This document shows, piece by piece, positions 23,951 through 35,559 of a DNA stretch of 64,000 nt (the stretch's first letter is position 1; each line of letters starts with the position of its first letter). The stretch comes from Nageia nagi (taxonomy: Eukaryota > Pinophyta), in assembly GCA_050084985.1 (NCBI GenBank), contig JBITNC010000001.1, forward strand, positions 116,684,001 through 116,748,000, given 5' to 3'. The position numbers and the translations under genes were made by a program. Under the pieces are notes generated by a model. That model did no database searches. It saw nothing but the letters and a program-made list of their open reading frames with translations, and was not told the DNA's origin.

Positions 23951-24225
23951 TATCCTTATTAACACCTTGTAGAATAATGTATTTAGCTTGAAGGATATTT
24001 CCAGTCCTAGGAGCTACCTATACTAGTGAATAGGATTCACATAAAATATTATCAGGTAATCAGTGATTTCATAACATCTGATAAACATTTATAGTGTATA
24101 TAGTGTTGTGTAAATAGCCTTATTTATTAATCATATGTTTCTTTCAAAATAATGTATATATTATGTTTTACACCAGTGTAATTTCTAAGGAGGTAAATAG
24201 CCATTAATAGTGACATTCATTAGAC

Positions 24226-27200
24226 ATGGTGGTAGTTTATTTTGATGGCCATAAAATATTTTATCAAAACATCAACATTCAAAGTGAGATTTTATTGAAA
24301 AAAGCCATGAGCTCACATCTTACTTTTCAGTTTAAAATTGGTGCATTTGATTTTAATGCCACCTCACCTGTTAGGTCTAACATAGCACTCCTCACAACCT
24401 TTGACATTCCTAATACATTAATGACCATTAATAGGAAAAATTTAGAAACCCCAAATGAATAAAATACATTCCTAATTCTTTCATTCCTCACTTAGTCAAT
24501 TTCAGATCCCAAGCCTTCAAGCATTTGCAAAGCAATATACTATTTTCAAGACCTTCTAGTGCCAAGTGGTGAGTGAGTTTCAAGATCTATTTATGCTATA
24601 GTCAAGTTAAGATCATAATGTTTACCCAAGATGTAAAGAAATGACTATGAATAATGGAAAAACTAGAGCAAAATATGGTCTTTTCATGGGGAGAGGCTAA
24701 GGAGCTATCAAAGATACATGAAGAATACTTGGAGAATGCATATGGGTAAACTGGATGAAGAGGGGAGTGCTTAGACACATGGATACCTAATGTATAGATG
24801 TGGAAAGGCCATTTGTTGCAACATAAGAGGCTTAAAGTGTGGGGAAGGATAAAATGAATACCTTGGCAATAATTTCATGCTTGACCTAGGGTTGCATATT
24901 TTGTGCCATATGAATCTTTCACTTGCTTGAATCTACTTACCGCCATTGCTTTAAGGCACAAACCACATGGATACATCATAAGGGAGTATAAGGAGAAGAA
25001 GAAAGATGATGAATAATCATATTATTTATCAAAAAATTTCCTAGATTACTCCTCAGCTTCCATTGTTAATGCAATTTCTATCCTAGATGATTGAAGCTTC
25101 CATGTTAAAAGAAAGTTGATATAAGAAAGGAAAAGCAATATCTTTTTCAATATGAAGTTGACATGATCAACTAGCTCAATGAAAGGTATGTTAGGAATAA
25201 CACCAATCTCTCCCAAAGATATGATATTACATTATTTCAGAAAATTTAGGATAGAAGAGTCCTACAATCATTGGAGATGATTCTTGAGCATATGACCCAA
25301 ATTGAAGCTAACGAGGCCATGGTCAGAATGACTTACAATATTTTTGAATGGTTAGTCTATTTAAAATTTGCTTCCTTCTTGTCTAATAAATTAAAAATAA
25401 TTTATTTAATACCAATAAGGGCAATTTTAGACATTCCTCGTATATGTGGTGGTTAATTATCCACCAAAATTTATAATTTTTGGTTGACAAGGGATTGTCT
25501 ATAGTTCGACCACCACTTCCATAGCTCCTACATCAATTGACATGAGGGTGCTAGTACTCACCAAAGTACATGGTTCTTATTATAAGTTCATGGAGAAATG
25601 TTTTGCACCAATCATGAAGATCCTTACAAGAAAAAATGTACATAGATTGAACTAGATTGTCTAGAAAGAGATCTCAGGCTATAATAAAATTAGCGACTAG
25701 TATTTTTTGAAGAACAAGATAATCATTTTGAGGTACAGGTATTTTGAAACACCATTTTTTTACCCAAATTTGTTATCCCATAGTTGTAATCTTTAGAGAT
25801 GGGTAGACAAATAAGTGCCATAGAGACCAGATATGGGTTGAGTGGCAATTTTAAACTAGTAATCAAAAAGTTGACTATAGTGGATAGTTTTACATTGATG
25901 GAATTAGATTGTAAAAAAGAATTATCAAATTCTATAATTTATAATTTTAAATTATAAAAGTTAAATACCATTGGATGTATGATCCATAGGAAATTCACAA
26001 TAATTGTAAACTCAAATAAGAAATGCCTGAGATTCAACCATGAAGCTGATCACATATAGAATATTTTGCAAATAGATGAGTAAGATGCTTACACATCCTT
26101 AGAGTCTGAATTCAAGATTTTAGATAAGGAATTGATGGTTTAAAGGGTTGAAAAATTATAAAATATCGAAAAAAGAAGGAAAGAGTTTACCTTGGCCCTT
26201 GAGGTCATTTCCCAATTTTGGGATTAGATGGGATGGGGCCCCAATAAAATTGATTATTTTACTAAGTATTGATTTCAATATACACCAAATTGACACATGT
26301 TGAAAATAAGTCTTTTGGTGAGTTTAAGCCATGATCATATTGGCATGCACAATATATGAAAGAACTTGCTACCAATGAAGGAGCAACCCTTGCAAGCCCA
26401 ATTTTCAAGGAAGATATCATAATATGACAGCCATTGGCAACAGGAAAAAATGCTTAAGGACCTTAAGATAAGAAAACTTAGAAAGGATCAAGCTCAAAAG
26501 CAAGATTGAGGAAGAGAAAATAGAATTGGTGAAAATGGTTGACTATTTTTAGGGAATCTCCCCTAAAGGTAAAGAATAATAAATTAAAAATAAAGAACTA
26601 GCTAGGGAACAACAGCCCTAGAGGAAACATGGCTTGTAAAAATGAAGCCACTTGTACCCAAGCAAGTCCAATATCATCTCTATGGATACAAGAAGAAGAG
26701 CCAAAGGTAAGCATGAGAGATACAAAGCTCTTGGACATAGAGACTCAAAAACACCAAAGCATGGACATAGTAGTATTTCAAGATGCATAAGAAGAAGTTA
26801 AGGATGAAGTACAATAAGGGGGAGGTAATGTTTCTTGGAGCAGGATAGGAAATAATAGTAATAGAAGGAGAACCAAGTGGAGATGGTGATGATGATGATG
26901 ATAACCCTAATAAGAAGAAAGACTCTATCTAATGGATGAGATAGAAAAGAAGGAAGAATTTTAAGGAAGAAGAAGAAAAAGAAGCACAACAAAAAGAATT
27001 CATTGTAGAAATAGTAAAATATATGCCTACTCCAAAAACACCCACATCTACTTCAAAATAAGGTACATCTCATCATTCTTTGATTCCTTATTCCATTCCA
27101 TGAGTGAGGAAACATAAAGTATTTTTTCTACATAAGTTATAGATCCCATTGATTGGGTAACATTCATTACTAAACCCCTATACTCCTAGAGAAACAAGGA

Positions 27201-28315
27201 AGGTAACTATAATGGAATAAAATTACATAGATCCTTAGGGGAGATATATAATGAAATGTAATATGTAGAGTGCCATGGTAGTAGATAAGTCTAGGTTTTT
27301 GGTTAATACTTCCCTAGTTGCTAGAAACATCTCCAATCTATGGATAACAAAATAGAAAAATTAAATAAAAAGCTTAAATAGGTCAAAGGAAATTATTCAC
27401 AAAAAGATAAAATGGTGGTCAAATTACAAAACCAAAATAAAGAATTAATTGAAAAGTTGCCAAATAAAAGTGAGAATGATAAAAGCCTATAGGAAGCTAA
27501 AGTAGAGTTGGAAAGATTAAAGAAGCAAATTGAAGAGCTAAAGGCTCAATTCAATGTATTAGAGTAAAAAAAGGCTCAAAAAATGGAAGAAAAGCTTAAG
27601 AAGATTATGGTAGAAAAAAGTGATAGACAAAGTAAAAATGTTCAAGCATTATTTAAAAAGAATATTGAAAATTAATCAATAATTCTTTAAAAAGCTCAAA
27701 TAATTGAAAACTTCATTATGATGCTCTGATTGCAGTACATAAAATTGGTTAGAATGCACCAGACAAAAAATTGAATATTTGAGAGTTTAGTTAGGGTTAT
27801 AAAGAAATGGATTAACCATATCAACTATAAGATAAGCAAAAATTTTTGGATAAGTGTATTGTCCAAATTGTAGGGATTTACAAGCCGAATAGAAAAAATA
27901 GCTTAAATGAAAAATTGGAAATTTTCATCATTCAATTGAGGTTCAAATTGGGAGGCAGTATAGGTATTACACCATTCGGTGGAAATACTTCTTCTTAAAA
28001 GTGAAACATCTTATCCCAAACTAAATTCAGATTGCAAAGATAAATGCGCTAGAGATTGACAATTTTTGAATGTTGAGTAATTGGAGAATTCTTGTGGGAT
28101 TCATAAATTATGATTTGCAAATTTAAGTATTTCATCCATCAGCATGTGGATATAGATATTCCATGTCTTAAGAAGCTTAAGTTGCTATTCTAATGAGAAG
28201 TAAGCAAAAAAATATAAGAAGATTAATACTTTAATGGCAAAGCATTGTAATAAGTTCACTTTAGCAAGCCAAATGTAGGAAGCTCTAGATTAATTCTTGC
28301 AAATACACCTGGTAA
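24226..28315 (+). pseudogene. 3' additional ORF region with coiled coil (unrecognised)
   Basis: Downstream of integrase and on the same strand lie about 4 kb of broken coding-like sequence that I cannot assign to a family. Readable pieces are 24226-24462 (start MVVVYFDGHKIFYQNINIQS), 25271-25456, and 27345-27676. The last reads as a heptad-rich Lys/Glu/Leu coiled coil (for example VELERLKKQIEELKAQFNVL) with three stops, all at positions where Gln fits. The tail 27700-28315 has a diverged second copy at 38850-39560. Some Tat elements carry extra ORFs between pol and the 3' LTR, so an adventitious ORF is the likeliest reading; a separate captured gene is possible. Confidence 0.5.
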
Positions 28316-28317
28316 TA

Positions 28318-28645
28318 TTCTTTATTTTAATTCATTCATGAATTGATGTTATTTTATTTAAACCTTCTTTTAATTCCAACTCATTTTCTTGTCATCATTT
28401 GAATACTTGTATAAGTCCATCCTTATGAAATTGGAGTACTTTTTTTCATTAAAATTCTATATTCTAGTTTATTTTTTTCAAGTTTTTAGGTGTCACTTAA
28501 ATTTTTGTTTCGGTGAGTTTTTTGTAATAGTTTATTGTCAGTACAAAAAATGGTAATCGAAGGCGAGACTCATTTTAAAATAGTATTCATTTTGAATTAA
28601 TCTAGGACTAAATATACTATTCTTACAAGTGTGATTGTAACCAAA
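28318..28645 (+). repeat. LTR-like segment, truncated, shared with 39569-39960
   Basis: From ATTCTTTATTTTA (28318) to about 28640 the sequence parallels 39569-39960, for example ATACTTGTATAAGT near 28405 and 39660 and a CTATTCTTAC block near the end of both. It follows the 3' ORF in both places, so it is probably the start of that element's 3' LTR. It is cut off at 28645 by the next element. Confidence 0.5.
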
Positions 28646-28877
28646 TGCCAACATTTCCTATCTAAACGCTGACAACCCGTTCCAGGTCATTTTTGTCTCT
28701 TTTTGTTATTTTTGAAAAAATAAAATAAAATTATGTTATGGAAAAATATTTTTGAGTGTGATTCCTTTGCCTAGAGTGCATATAAGAATGGGTAGAAAAG
28801 GTTAAATGCATATTTTTTATTAATTTACATTATGTATGATGTTATGTATTTACTTTCATGTTTTGGGTGAAAGGGTA

Positions 28878-29006
28878 CGTACACATTAATACTTTTTATC
28901 TTGTCTACTTATGCTCTCCCTTTGTGCTTCGTGTGATCTTAGGTGACCAGAATAGACTTGATAAGAAGGGGTAATTAATTTTTCTTTCTTTCACACTCAC
29001 ACTATC
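28878..29006 (+). repeat. Single 129-bp leader unit (expanded five-fold at 60291-60935)
   Basis: This copy contains one unit beginning TACACATTAATACTTTTTAT. The related minus-strand copy carries five. The flanking leader sequence (for example TAGAGTGCATATAAGAATGG) matches too, so the single unit is likely the ancestral state. Confidence 0.8.
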
Positions 29007-29309
29007 ATTAATTGGGTTAATTTATCTACACATAATACTTCCATAATTGGAAGGGGTTAAATGAATCACAATTAATTTGGAATGAACCTAAAGGAAAATA
29101 AAATTGGGCTTTTGGTAGTGTAAATCATATTAAAAGGTTAATGAATTGGAGGGATTCGGATACACTAAGTACCTTCACTTAACAAAGTATGCTCTCCACT
29201 TTTGTGCTTCAAGCGATCCTAAGTGATCAGAAATAAGTTAAGTGAAAGAGGTAAAATTTATGCACATTTTATTTGGAAATATACTTCACATTAACACTCT
29301 TAAAGTGGT

Positions 29310-29460
29310 CTGCCCTTACCACTCCATTGGAGGTTGAAGAGAGGTGACTCTTGGAGGAGTAATTGAACCTAACTTAATTAATTTATCCACACTTAATGGC
29401 TTTTTACTAAGTCTGCTCTTACCACTCCATTGGAGGTCGAAGAGATATGTGACTAGTAAG
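29310..29460 (+). repeat. Leader repeat: two copies of a CCACTCCATTGGAGG block
   Basis: TTACCACTCCATTGGAGGT occurs near 29316 and again near 29420, each followed by a GAAGAG block and GTGACT. CTCCATTGGAG is a near-perfect palindrome. This lies in the 5' leader of the gypsy element and has no coding sense I can support. Confidence 0.6.
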
Positions 29461-29939
29461 AAGAGGGAATTTATCACATATAAAACTTCCACAACTGGAA
29501 GGAGTTAATGAACATCATTAAGAGGTTGGATAATGAATCACTTTATAATTAAAAAAGAACAACAGGGTTACTAAGGTCAAGATTCATTTAAAATAAACTT
29601 TGATTGCATCACATTAAGATAAGATAAGTAAATGGACATGAATGTTTGGGAGGGTAGTATGCATAAATGTACTTTACTTGTTTAATTGCATTTCATAAGG
29701 CCTTAAAGGAATTTTATCATTATGAGGTTTATTTTGGTTGCACTTTTGAATTATGTTCCTTTTTCTATCAAAGTAAAACCAAAAATACAAACACTATGTT
29801 CACATATTGCTAAGTCAACCTTAGATACTTATTCTACTTCTGAGATCGTGAAGAATGATTTTTATTTGACATTGAAAAGCTTTTAGCATATTTAGCAAAG
29901 AAAGAACAATGTACCATACCTCTTCTTTAATCCTCAGAA

Positions 29940-30910
29940 AGCCTTGTTAGATCCTATGAAGAGCTAGAGTATAGTTCTTCCATTCCTTCGCCCTCATCAT
30001 GGGATGAGTTTGACACTAAAAATAATGAGCCCATCATAAATATTGAAAACTCATCGACACATCTTATCAAATTAAAATCTTGTTGTGCATCTCCTTTCGA
30101 GATTATCGAACCTAATGAATCCAATTTACTAAGGGATGAATCAAGTATTAGTGCCAAAGGCCTTGATGCAACATCCTATGCTAAATCATATGACCTCCTA
30201 GAGTTGGATACCTTGATGTCTTCACCCCACCTTGGGATGAATATGATATTAAAGAAGAGGAATTTGGCATGAATCTTGAGGACCTTTCAGAACATTCTTC
30301 AGAATTGCAATTTCATTCTCCTCCCCTTCTAGAGGCTACAATACCTTCTATCAATTCCCATGAATCTCATAATATTCTTGAGTTCAAGGATGAAACTTGT
30401 TCACTCTCATCATAGGTAGAAATTGAAGAGCCTCACATAAGAATTAAAAAATCCATAGATTGTATTATTGAATCTCAAGAATTTCAATCACAATGAAATG
30501 AAAAATATAAAAATAAAATTTCCAAAGCTAACACACATGAGCTTAGGAAATGAACATCCATGTAGGGAAACAACACATTATGATGATGATACAAGTTTTA
30601 TGAGGATGAATGTTGTTCAAACCTACTAAAAATACCTTCAAAATATCAAACTAGCTTTATGAAAAATTGGGAATGTGATAAAGAAGATAGCCATACAACA
30701 AATAAATTACTTAGGAAATATTTTTTATGATGAAAAAGCTAAGAATATTTTGCAAAGGGGAATCCCATAAACAACAACAAGCATGTTCTTCTCAAGATCA
30801 ACATGACAAAACTTTCAATGAGTTTGTCGACAAAATGAAACAAGAAGAGATGAGACAAAAGCATGATGTAAAAGCTTATACAAACCAAAAGAGTCAAGCT
30901 TGGGCATAAT
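29940..30910 (+). pseudogene. Acidic N-terminal Gag-like region
   Basis: A frame running 29940-30270 is rich in Ser, Glu and Asp and contains SSWDEFDTKNNEP; after a frameshift a similar block PPWDEYDIKEEEF follows, then EDLSEHSSELQFHSPPL and a Q/E/K-rich stretch to 30909. The repeated WDE(F/Y)D module suggests an internal duplication. It lies between the leader and the recognisable gag domain on the same strand, so it is most simply the N-terminal extension of Gag. I know no named domain for it. Confidence 0.5.
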
Positions 30911-30959
30911 TATCATCACCACTTAATTACCAAGTATGGAGATATCAAAACTCTAATCT

Positions 30960-32400
30960 TGACCAACAAAGAGAATTGCCTCTTGAGAGTTTAGATTATC
31001 AACCTCAAAGCCCCTCCTCACAAGCTAGGATAACTAACCCCACCTATCAAAAAACACTTCATAGGGCTAGGTCTTGTATGGAAGATTCTGATAGGATGAC
31101 CTTGTATTCAGTAAGAACCTCACAAACAAATCCTCAATGTAAGACCTCAAACAAATTTTTCTATGATCCTTATATCTATGAAAAACCCTCATCGCAAGAA
31201 AATGTAAAAAAGCTTTAGCTAAACAATTTAGGGTAGGAGAGATACCCTCTTTTGCAGAGTTGGAGGCAAAGAGAAAACACATAGAGAGAGATTATGAAGA
31301 AACTATAAACTTTAGCAAAAGATATGAAGACATACAAAATAAGTTAGAAGATGAAGCAAACTTAAAGAAAATAATATAGAACTCAAAGAAAAAGAAAAGC
31401 AAGAGCTTGACAAACAACGACAAATTTTTGATAAGGTAAAACAGAAGTTCGAGATAGTTGGTTACTTCATGAGAAGTATCAACAAAATAAAGTAAAACCA
31501 TCTACAACTCTTAGAAATTCAATGCAAGAGCATCATTTACCTTCTAATCTTCCATAATTATCATCTTCATCATTGTTATCAAGATCTTCTTCTGATGATG
31601 AATCTTATAATTTAAACCTAAAGTCAAAAAGAAACACCAATCATAGAAGATATCGAAAACATCCTCAGGATAGTTGGACAGATAATGAACTAGAGGATTT
31701 CATGAAGGATTTCATGAATAAAGAAATGAACATATCAAGGTTGAAGAAGTTGACATATGACAATATTTGCAATGAACCCATTCATCCAAGTGTCCCTAAG
31801 AAGAAATTACCTTCAACTTTGAAATGCCTAAGATAATTCCTTTTATAGGAAATCAGGATCCTAAGGAACATTTAAGGTGGTTTAAGTTTTCAAATTACCT
31901 AATTTATAATGATGAGGACTTGATGCTACATTTTTTCCCAATGATGCTTGCAGCCCAAGCCTTGGAATGGTCTAATAATTTGCCACAACATAGTATTTAT
32001 TCATTTCCTCAATTGGCAAACTTGTTCTTACAACATTTTAGGATTTATATCAAAGAGAATCTTCTATTACGAATCTTGTAGAACTAAAACAATCTCAGAA
32101 TGAATCAATGTTGACTTTGTTTCATGATGGAAGGATATACTCTATGGCATGCCCTATACTTTACCTCAGGAAGAGTTAGTTAAATTATTTAGTCAAAATT
32201 GTTTAAGGCCTATAGCTAGTATATTACAAATCCAACAATATAATACTCTCGAAGAGGTTATTGCTCAAGCAGTTATAATTGAGAAGGTCAAAATTGAAAA
32301 TGGTGAAATAAAAATTGCGAGGAAAGAAAAATATAACAAAAATGAGTATTGTAATTATCACCATCAAGAGGTCATAGTACGAAAAATTGTCTAGCATTGA
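30960..32400 (+). pseudogene. Gag: coiled coil, retrotransposon gag domain, zinc knuckle
   Basis: After a Ser/Gln-rich piece (30976-31218) comes a charged helical stretch (SFAELEAKRKHIERDYEET near 31250-31300). The gag core is 31824-32081 and beyond: KIIPFIGNQDPKEHLRWFKF, then DEDLMLHFFPMMLAAQALEW and LPQHSIYSFPQLANLFLQHF, matching the retrotransposon gag family (D-P--H---F, A--W, F--L---F-). A broken zinc knuckle YCNYHH with a downstream Cys lies at 32345-32395. Gag forms the virus-like particle that packages element RNA. Frameshifts and stops break the gene in at least four places. Confidence 0.82.
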
Positions 32401-32699
32401 GAAATAGAACCCAAAATTCAATCAAAGATAATAACTTGGAAGTTGAAGACCATACTTCTATTTCATATCAAAATTTAAAAAATTATCAAGACTCACTTCC
32501 TTCATATCGGGTAAATACAGTATCTATTGTACCTAATTACAGTCAAGTGACACACACTTGGAATCCAAGTAATCAACCTATTGTAAGAATAGTCAAAGTT
32601 GATATTGGAACTCAAAACATACAAGAAAAACAAATTGATATATCATATAATCAAAAATCCAAAATGCAAGTTCCTCCATTGATACATCAGCCTATAATT

Positions 32700-33248
32700 T
32701 CTTTTTATGACCATGAGAGACAATCAAACAAGGGACCTCAAGGGTTAGATCCACCTCTCCATGTTATCGGTAAAGTAAATGGTAAAATTGTTAAGAGGAT
32801 ATTAATAGATGAAGGGTCAGATGTCAATATCATATCTACATTAGCATATCACAAATTGAATCTTTCCTTCTCTTCATATTTCTTTACCATCATTACAAAT
32901 AAAAGCATTTAATAATGCCTTATGTTCAATAATAGGGTCGATAGTGTTACCATCACCATTGGATGTAAGACGATACAAACATCATTATATATCATCGAAG
33001 GAAACATTGAACAATATAATATTCTTTTAGGTAGATCATGGATTCAAGAAATGGAATGTGTCCCATATACATTTCATGGTTGTCTAAAATACATTCATGA
33101 GGGAGTACTCCATTGTGTACAAAGAGATGAAAATCCATACTCACATTATAATATTACAAAATCATCAAAAATGAAACTTCTATGCAAAATTCAAAGGGGA
33201 AATCATCATCCACCTTTGCTAGGCAAGTGCATAATCATAAAGATATGA
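32700..33248 (+). pseudogene. Retropepsin-like aspartic protease, damaged active site
   Basis: PPLHVIGKVNGKIVKRILID is followed by EGSDVNIISTLAYHKL (end of the frame 32397-32912), then after a short gap NRVDSVTITIGCKTIQTSLY and NILLGRSWIQEMECVPYTFH in the frame 32922-33248. The layout matches gypsy proteases, in which the active site is normally DGGS or DTGS; here it reads DEGS, so the Gly or Thr after the catalytic Asp is Glu. The LLGRSWI block is the conserved C-terminal protease motif. The piece is relatively well preserved but split by a stop at 32912. Confidence 0.8.
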
Positions 33249-33339
33249 GATGGGAATTAAAATCCAAAGATGATTACAATGATGGAATGCAATCATCGAA
33301 ACAACCTAAGAGGGTGGTAGATCATATATGAAAGAAAAC

Positions 33340-33480
33340 CTAAAGCCTAAGTCAATAAAGTACAATAAGTATGGACATCATGTTTATCATCATCACTTGG
33401 GGCATAATACTAAACATTGCCACCAATTAAATCATGCCTTCATGATTTGATGGATGATAGATGATTTGAAGTAGATATAC
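33340..33480 (+). pseudogene. Second zinc-knuckle-like block after protease
   Basis: The frame gives YNKYGHHVYHHHLGHNTKHC. GHNTKHC is the second half of a CCHC zinc knuckle of gag proteins; the two N-terminal Cys positions read Tyr. A knuckle after the protease in addition to one before it is unusual for gypsy Gag-Pol, so it may be a duplication, or the element may have been rearranged. Confidence 0.55.
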
Positions 33481-34850
33481 CTTTATTGATAGATAACAAT
33501 TTACATCATCTACAAAATACATATATACATTCCACATAATTAAACAATGATGAATTGTGTTGTTTGCATAAGGATATTCAATCTCCTTCACATCATTCAC
33601 ATTGGGCAGTCGTCCCCCATCTTACTTTTGATCTCCTCATGTTTTACATAGATCACATTGGGGCAATTGCCCCCCATCAAAAAAAAAAAATCATCATCAA
33701 AACATGATTTAGAAATCACACAAACATAAAAATATGATTAAAAACTAAAATGATCATATCTAATTTGAAATAGGTTATAATATGTTTATTGCATTTCCAT
33801 GTCTTCCCCTTTTTCCACCTCATATTCATCTCCCATTATGTTGGAATATTTGAGTATCAGATTATATTTTAACAATTCATCAAGGCATATATACTATACA
33901 TTATCCATGATCACTTCCATACCATTATACAAATATGTTTAATACTTATTGTAAAAGAAATAGTTTATGAAATTAATATTCTTATTGACTTTACCCACCT
34001 TCATCATGAAATTCTTGAAACTTTGGACGATAAACAAACATGATTATGATACACTTAGGTTATTATGGACTCATACACATCTTCACATTTAAATAATCTT
34101 AAAATAGTCAAGAATGAGTGTTACAAGAGCATGATTTCGAGTGAAAGTATTACATGTTCATCCTATTATTCGCTTCATCTCGAACCCAAGAATCATTTGA
34201 TATATTTTATATTATATATAAGAGGTGAAAAGAGATGATAAAAAAAAAGGGAGAAAGTGCTACAATGATTCTTGGGATATAGCGAGATCGAGGGGTTAAT
34301 CCTCATCGAGGCTATGGATGCCTACTTGGCAATGGGGCATACCTTACGAGTGGCGACATGTCCATATTGGTTAGCGACCTTCTTTCCTATGGACCTCTGT
34401 ACGATTCATATGGATGAATAGCTTATATATTTTATGCTCTTGTGACATTTAGTTTGAGATTGTCTAGAGATGGAAATAAACATCATTGCACACACATGAG
34501 TCTATGATAATTTTGAGAACATCATGAATTTGTTTTATATCATCTAAAGAAGAAAAAATCTAATGGTGATTGGTTAATATGGTCAACTTGAATATTATGA
34601 TCATTACATTTTGTCATCATCCCATGCCTCCATCCCATACTATTTATTATTACATAGTAATTAATATTACACTTATGTTTATCAATGCCTTGATGAGTTG
34701 ATTAGTTTATCTCTCTAAATACTCAATACATCCTATGTTTATTCATTTGTTATACTATTTTCATATTAACATCCACCATCCCCCCATACACATTATACTA
34801 TACCAACTTTCATATTTTATTATCCAGCATCCATATATTTCCTAATCCAT
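33481..34850. other. Post-protease region with no pol domain
   Basis: Where RT would be expected there is only AT-rich sequence. One short block (HWAVVPHLTFDL then GAIAPHQKKK) appears near 33600-33690, and a GC-richer patch occupies 34250-34440. I recognise nothing else. Confidence 0.5.
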
Positions 34851-34853
34851 CTT

Positions 34854-35240
34854 TAACGATTGTTAAATTGGAGGTGCTTCCATATTATTTGAGAAAAAGA
34901 GCGAATAATTGCTCTCCCCATTAATATGGGAGTCAACATTGTTGTTGTTAAAACCTTTTGCTTCTATTCTTATCTACAAGTTTAAGCAAGAAATTATCCT
35001 TAGTAGATTGATAAAAGTCAACCCTAGAACATTGTTAAATTTTATAGCTTCCATTATTCTTTGGGATCGAGAATAAGAAATTGTTCTCCCCATTGAATTG
35101 GAAGTCAATGTTCTTTTCCTATCATATCCCATCCATTTCAATCCCTTAGAACATCGTTAAAAAGCTTCCATCATTCCTTGGGATTGAGAGTAAGAAATTG
35201 CTCTTCCCTTTGAATTGGAAGTCGATGTTCTTCTTCCCTT
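34854..35240 (+). repeat. Three imperfect tandem repeats
   Basis: Units begin near 34854, 35027 and 35150. Each has a GTTAAA..GCTTCCAT block, then TTGGGATYGAGA-type and TTGCTCTYCC-type blocks, and ends with AATTGGAAGTC and ATGTTCTT or a variant. This is non-coding 3' sequence of the gypsy element. Confidence 0.7.
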
Positions 35241-35559
35241 TCCATTCATTATCATCTACCTATAAATTGAATGTGTGCTACATCTTGTTCCATATCCTTT
35301 GTACATGTTATCATAAAATAAAAAGTATTAGTAGACAAGTTTGGTAAATGATACAATCTAATACTACAATTTTTCAAATCATTATCCTTAAATTTGAAGA
35401 TATTTAAGAAAATCAAAATCAACCATTAAAAATAAAAATACAATAATAATCCCATACGTATTTAATGAGATAATTGTTATCGTCATATTCCTATAATGAA
35501 TCTTTGATGATATCAAATTATAAACAATTCCATCCTAAAATCTTTGATAACGACTTTGC

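Larger units (their letters stand above)
19649..28645 (+). mobile_element. Tat-like Ty3/gypsy element with extra RNase H and 3' ORF
   Basis: Plus-strand order: protease (19953-20342), an extra RNase H-like domain (20642-21100), RT (about 21478-22290), the element's own RNase H (22290-22700), integrase (22895-23950), a long 3' region with a coiled-coil ORF (24226-28315) and an LTR-like start (from about 28318). The 5' part is lost in the assembly gap. The right end at 28645 abuts a different gypsy family. All frames are broken. The extra RNase H points to the Tat group of plant Ty3/gypsy elements, where a second RNase H is known, but its position before RT is unexpected to me. Treating the pol part and the 3' ORF as one element is inference from adjacency and strand. 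Confidence 0.7.

Noticed and set aside
26798-26992. Phe/Ile/Tyr-rich minus-strand frame as a membrane protein
   Set aside because: It is the complement of a purine-rich (GAA/GAT) stretch, which always yields such residues.
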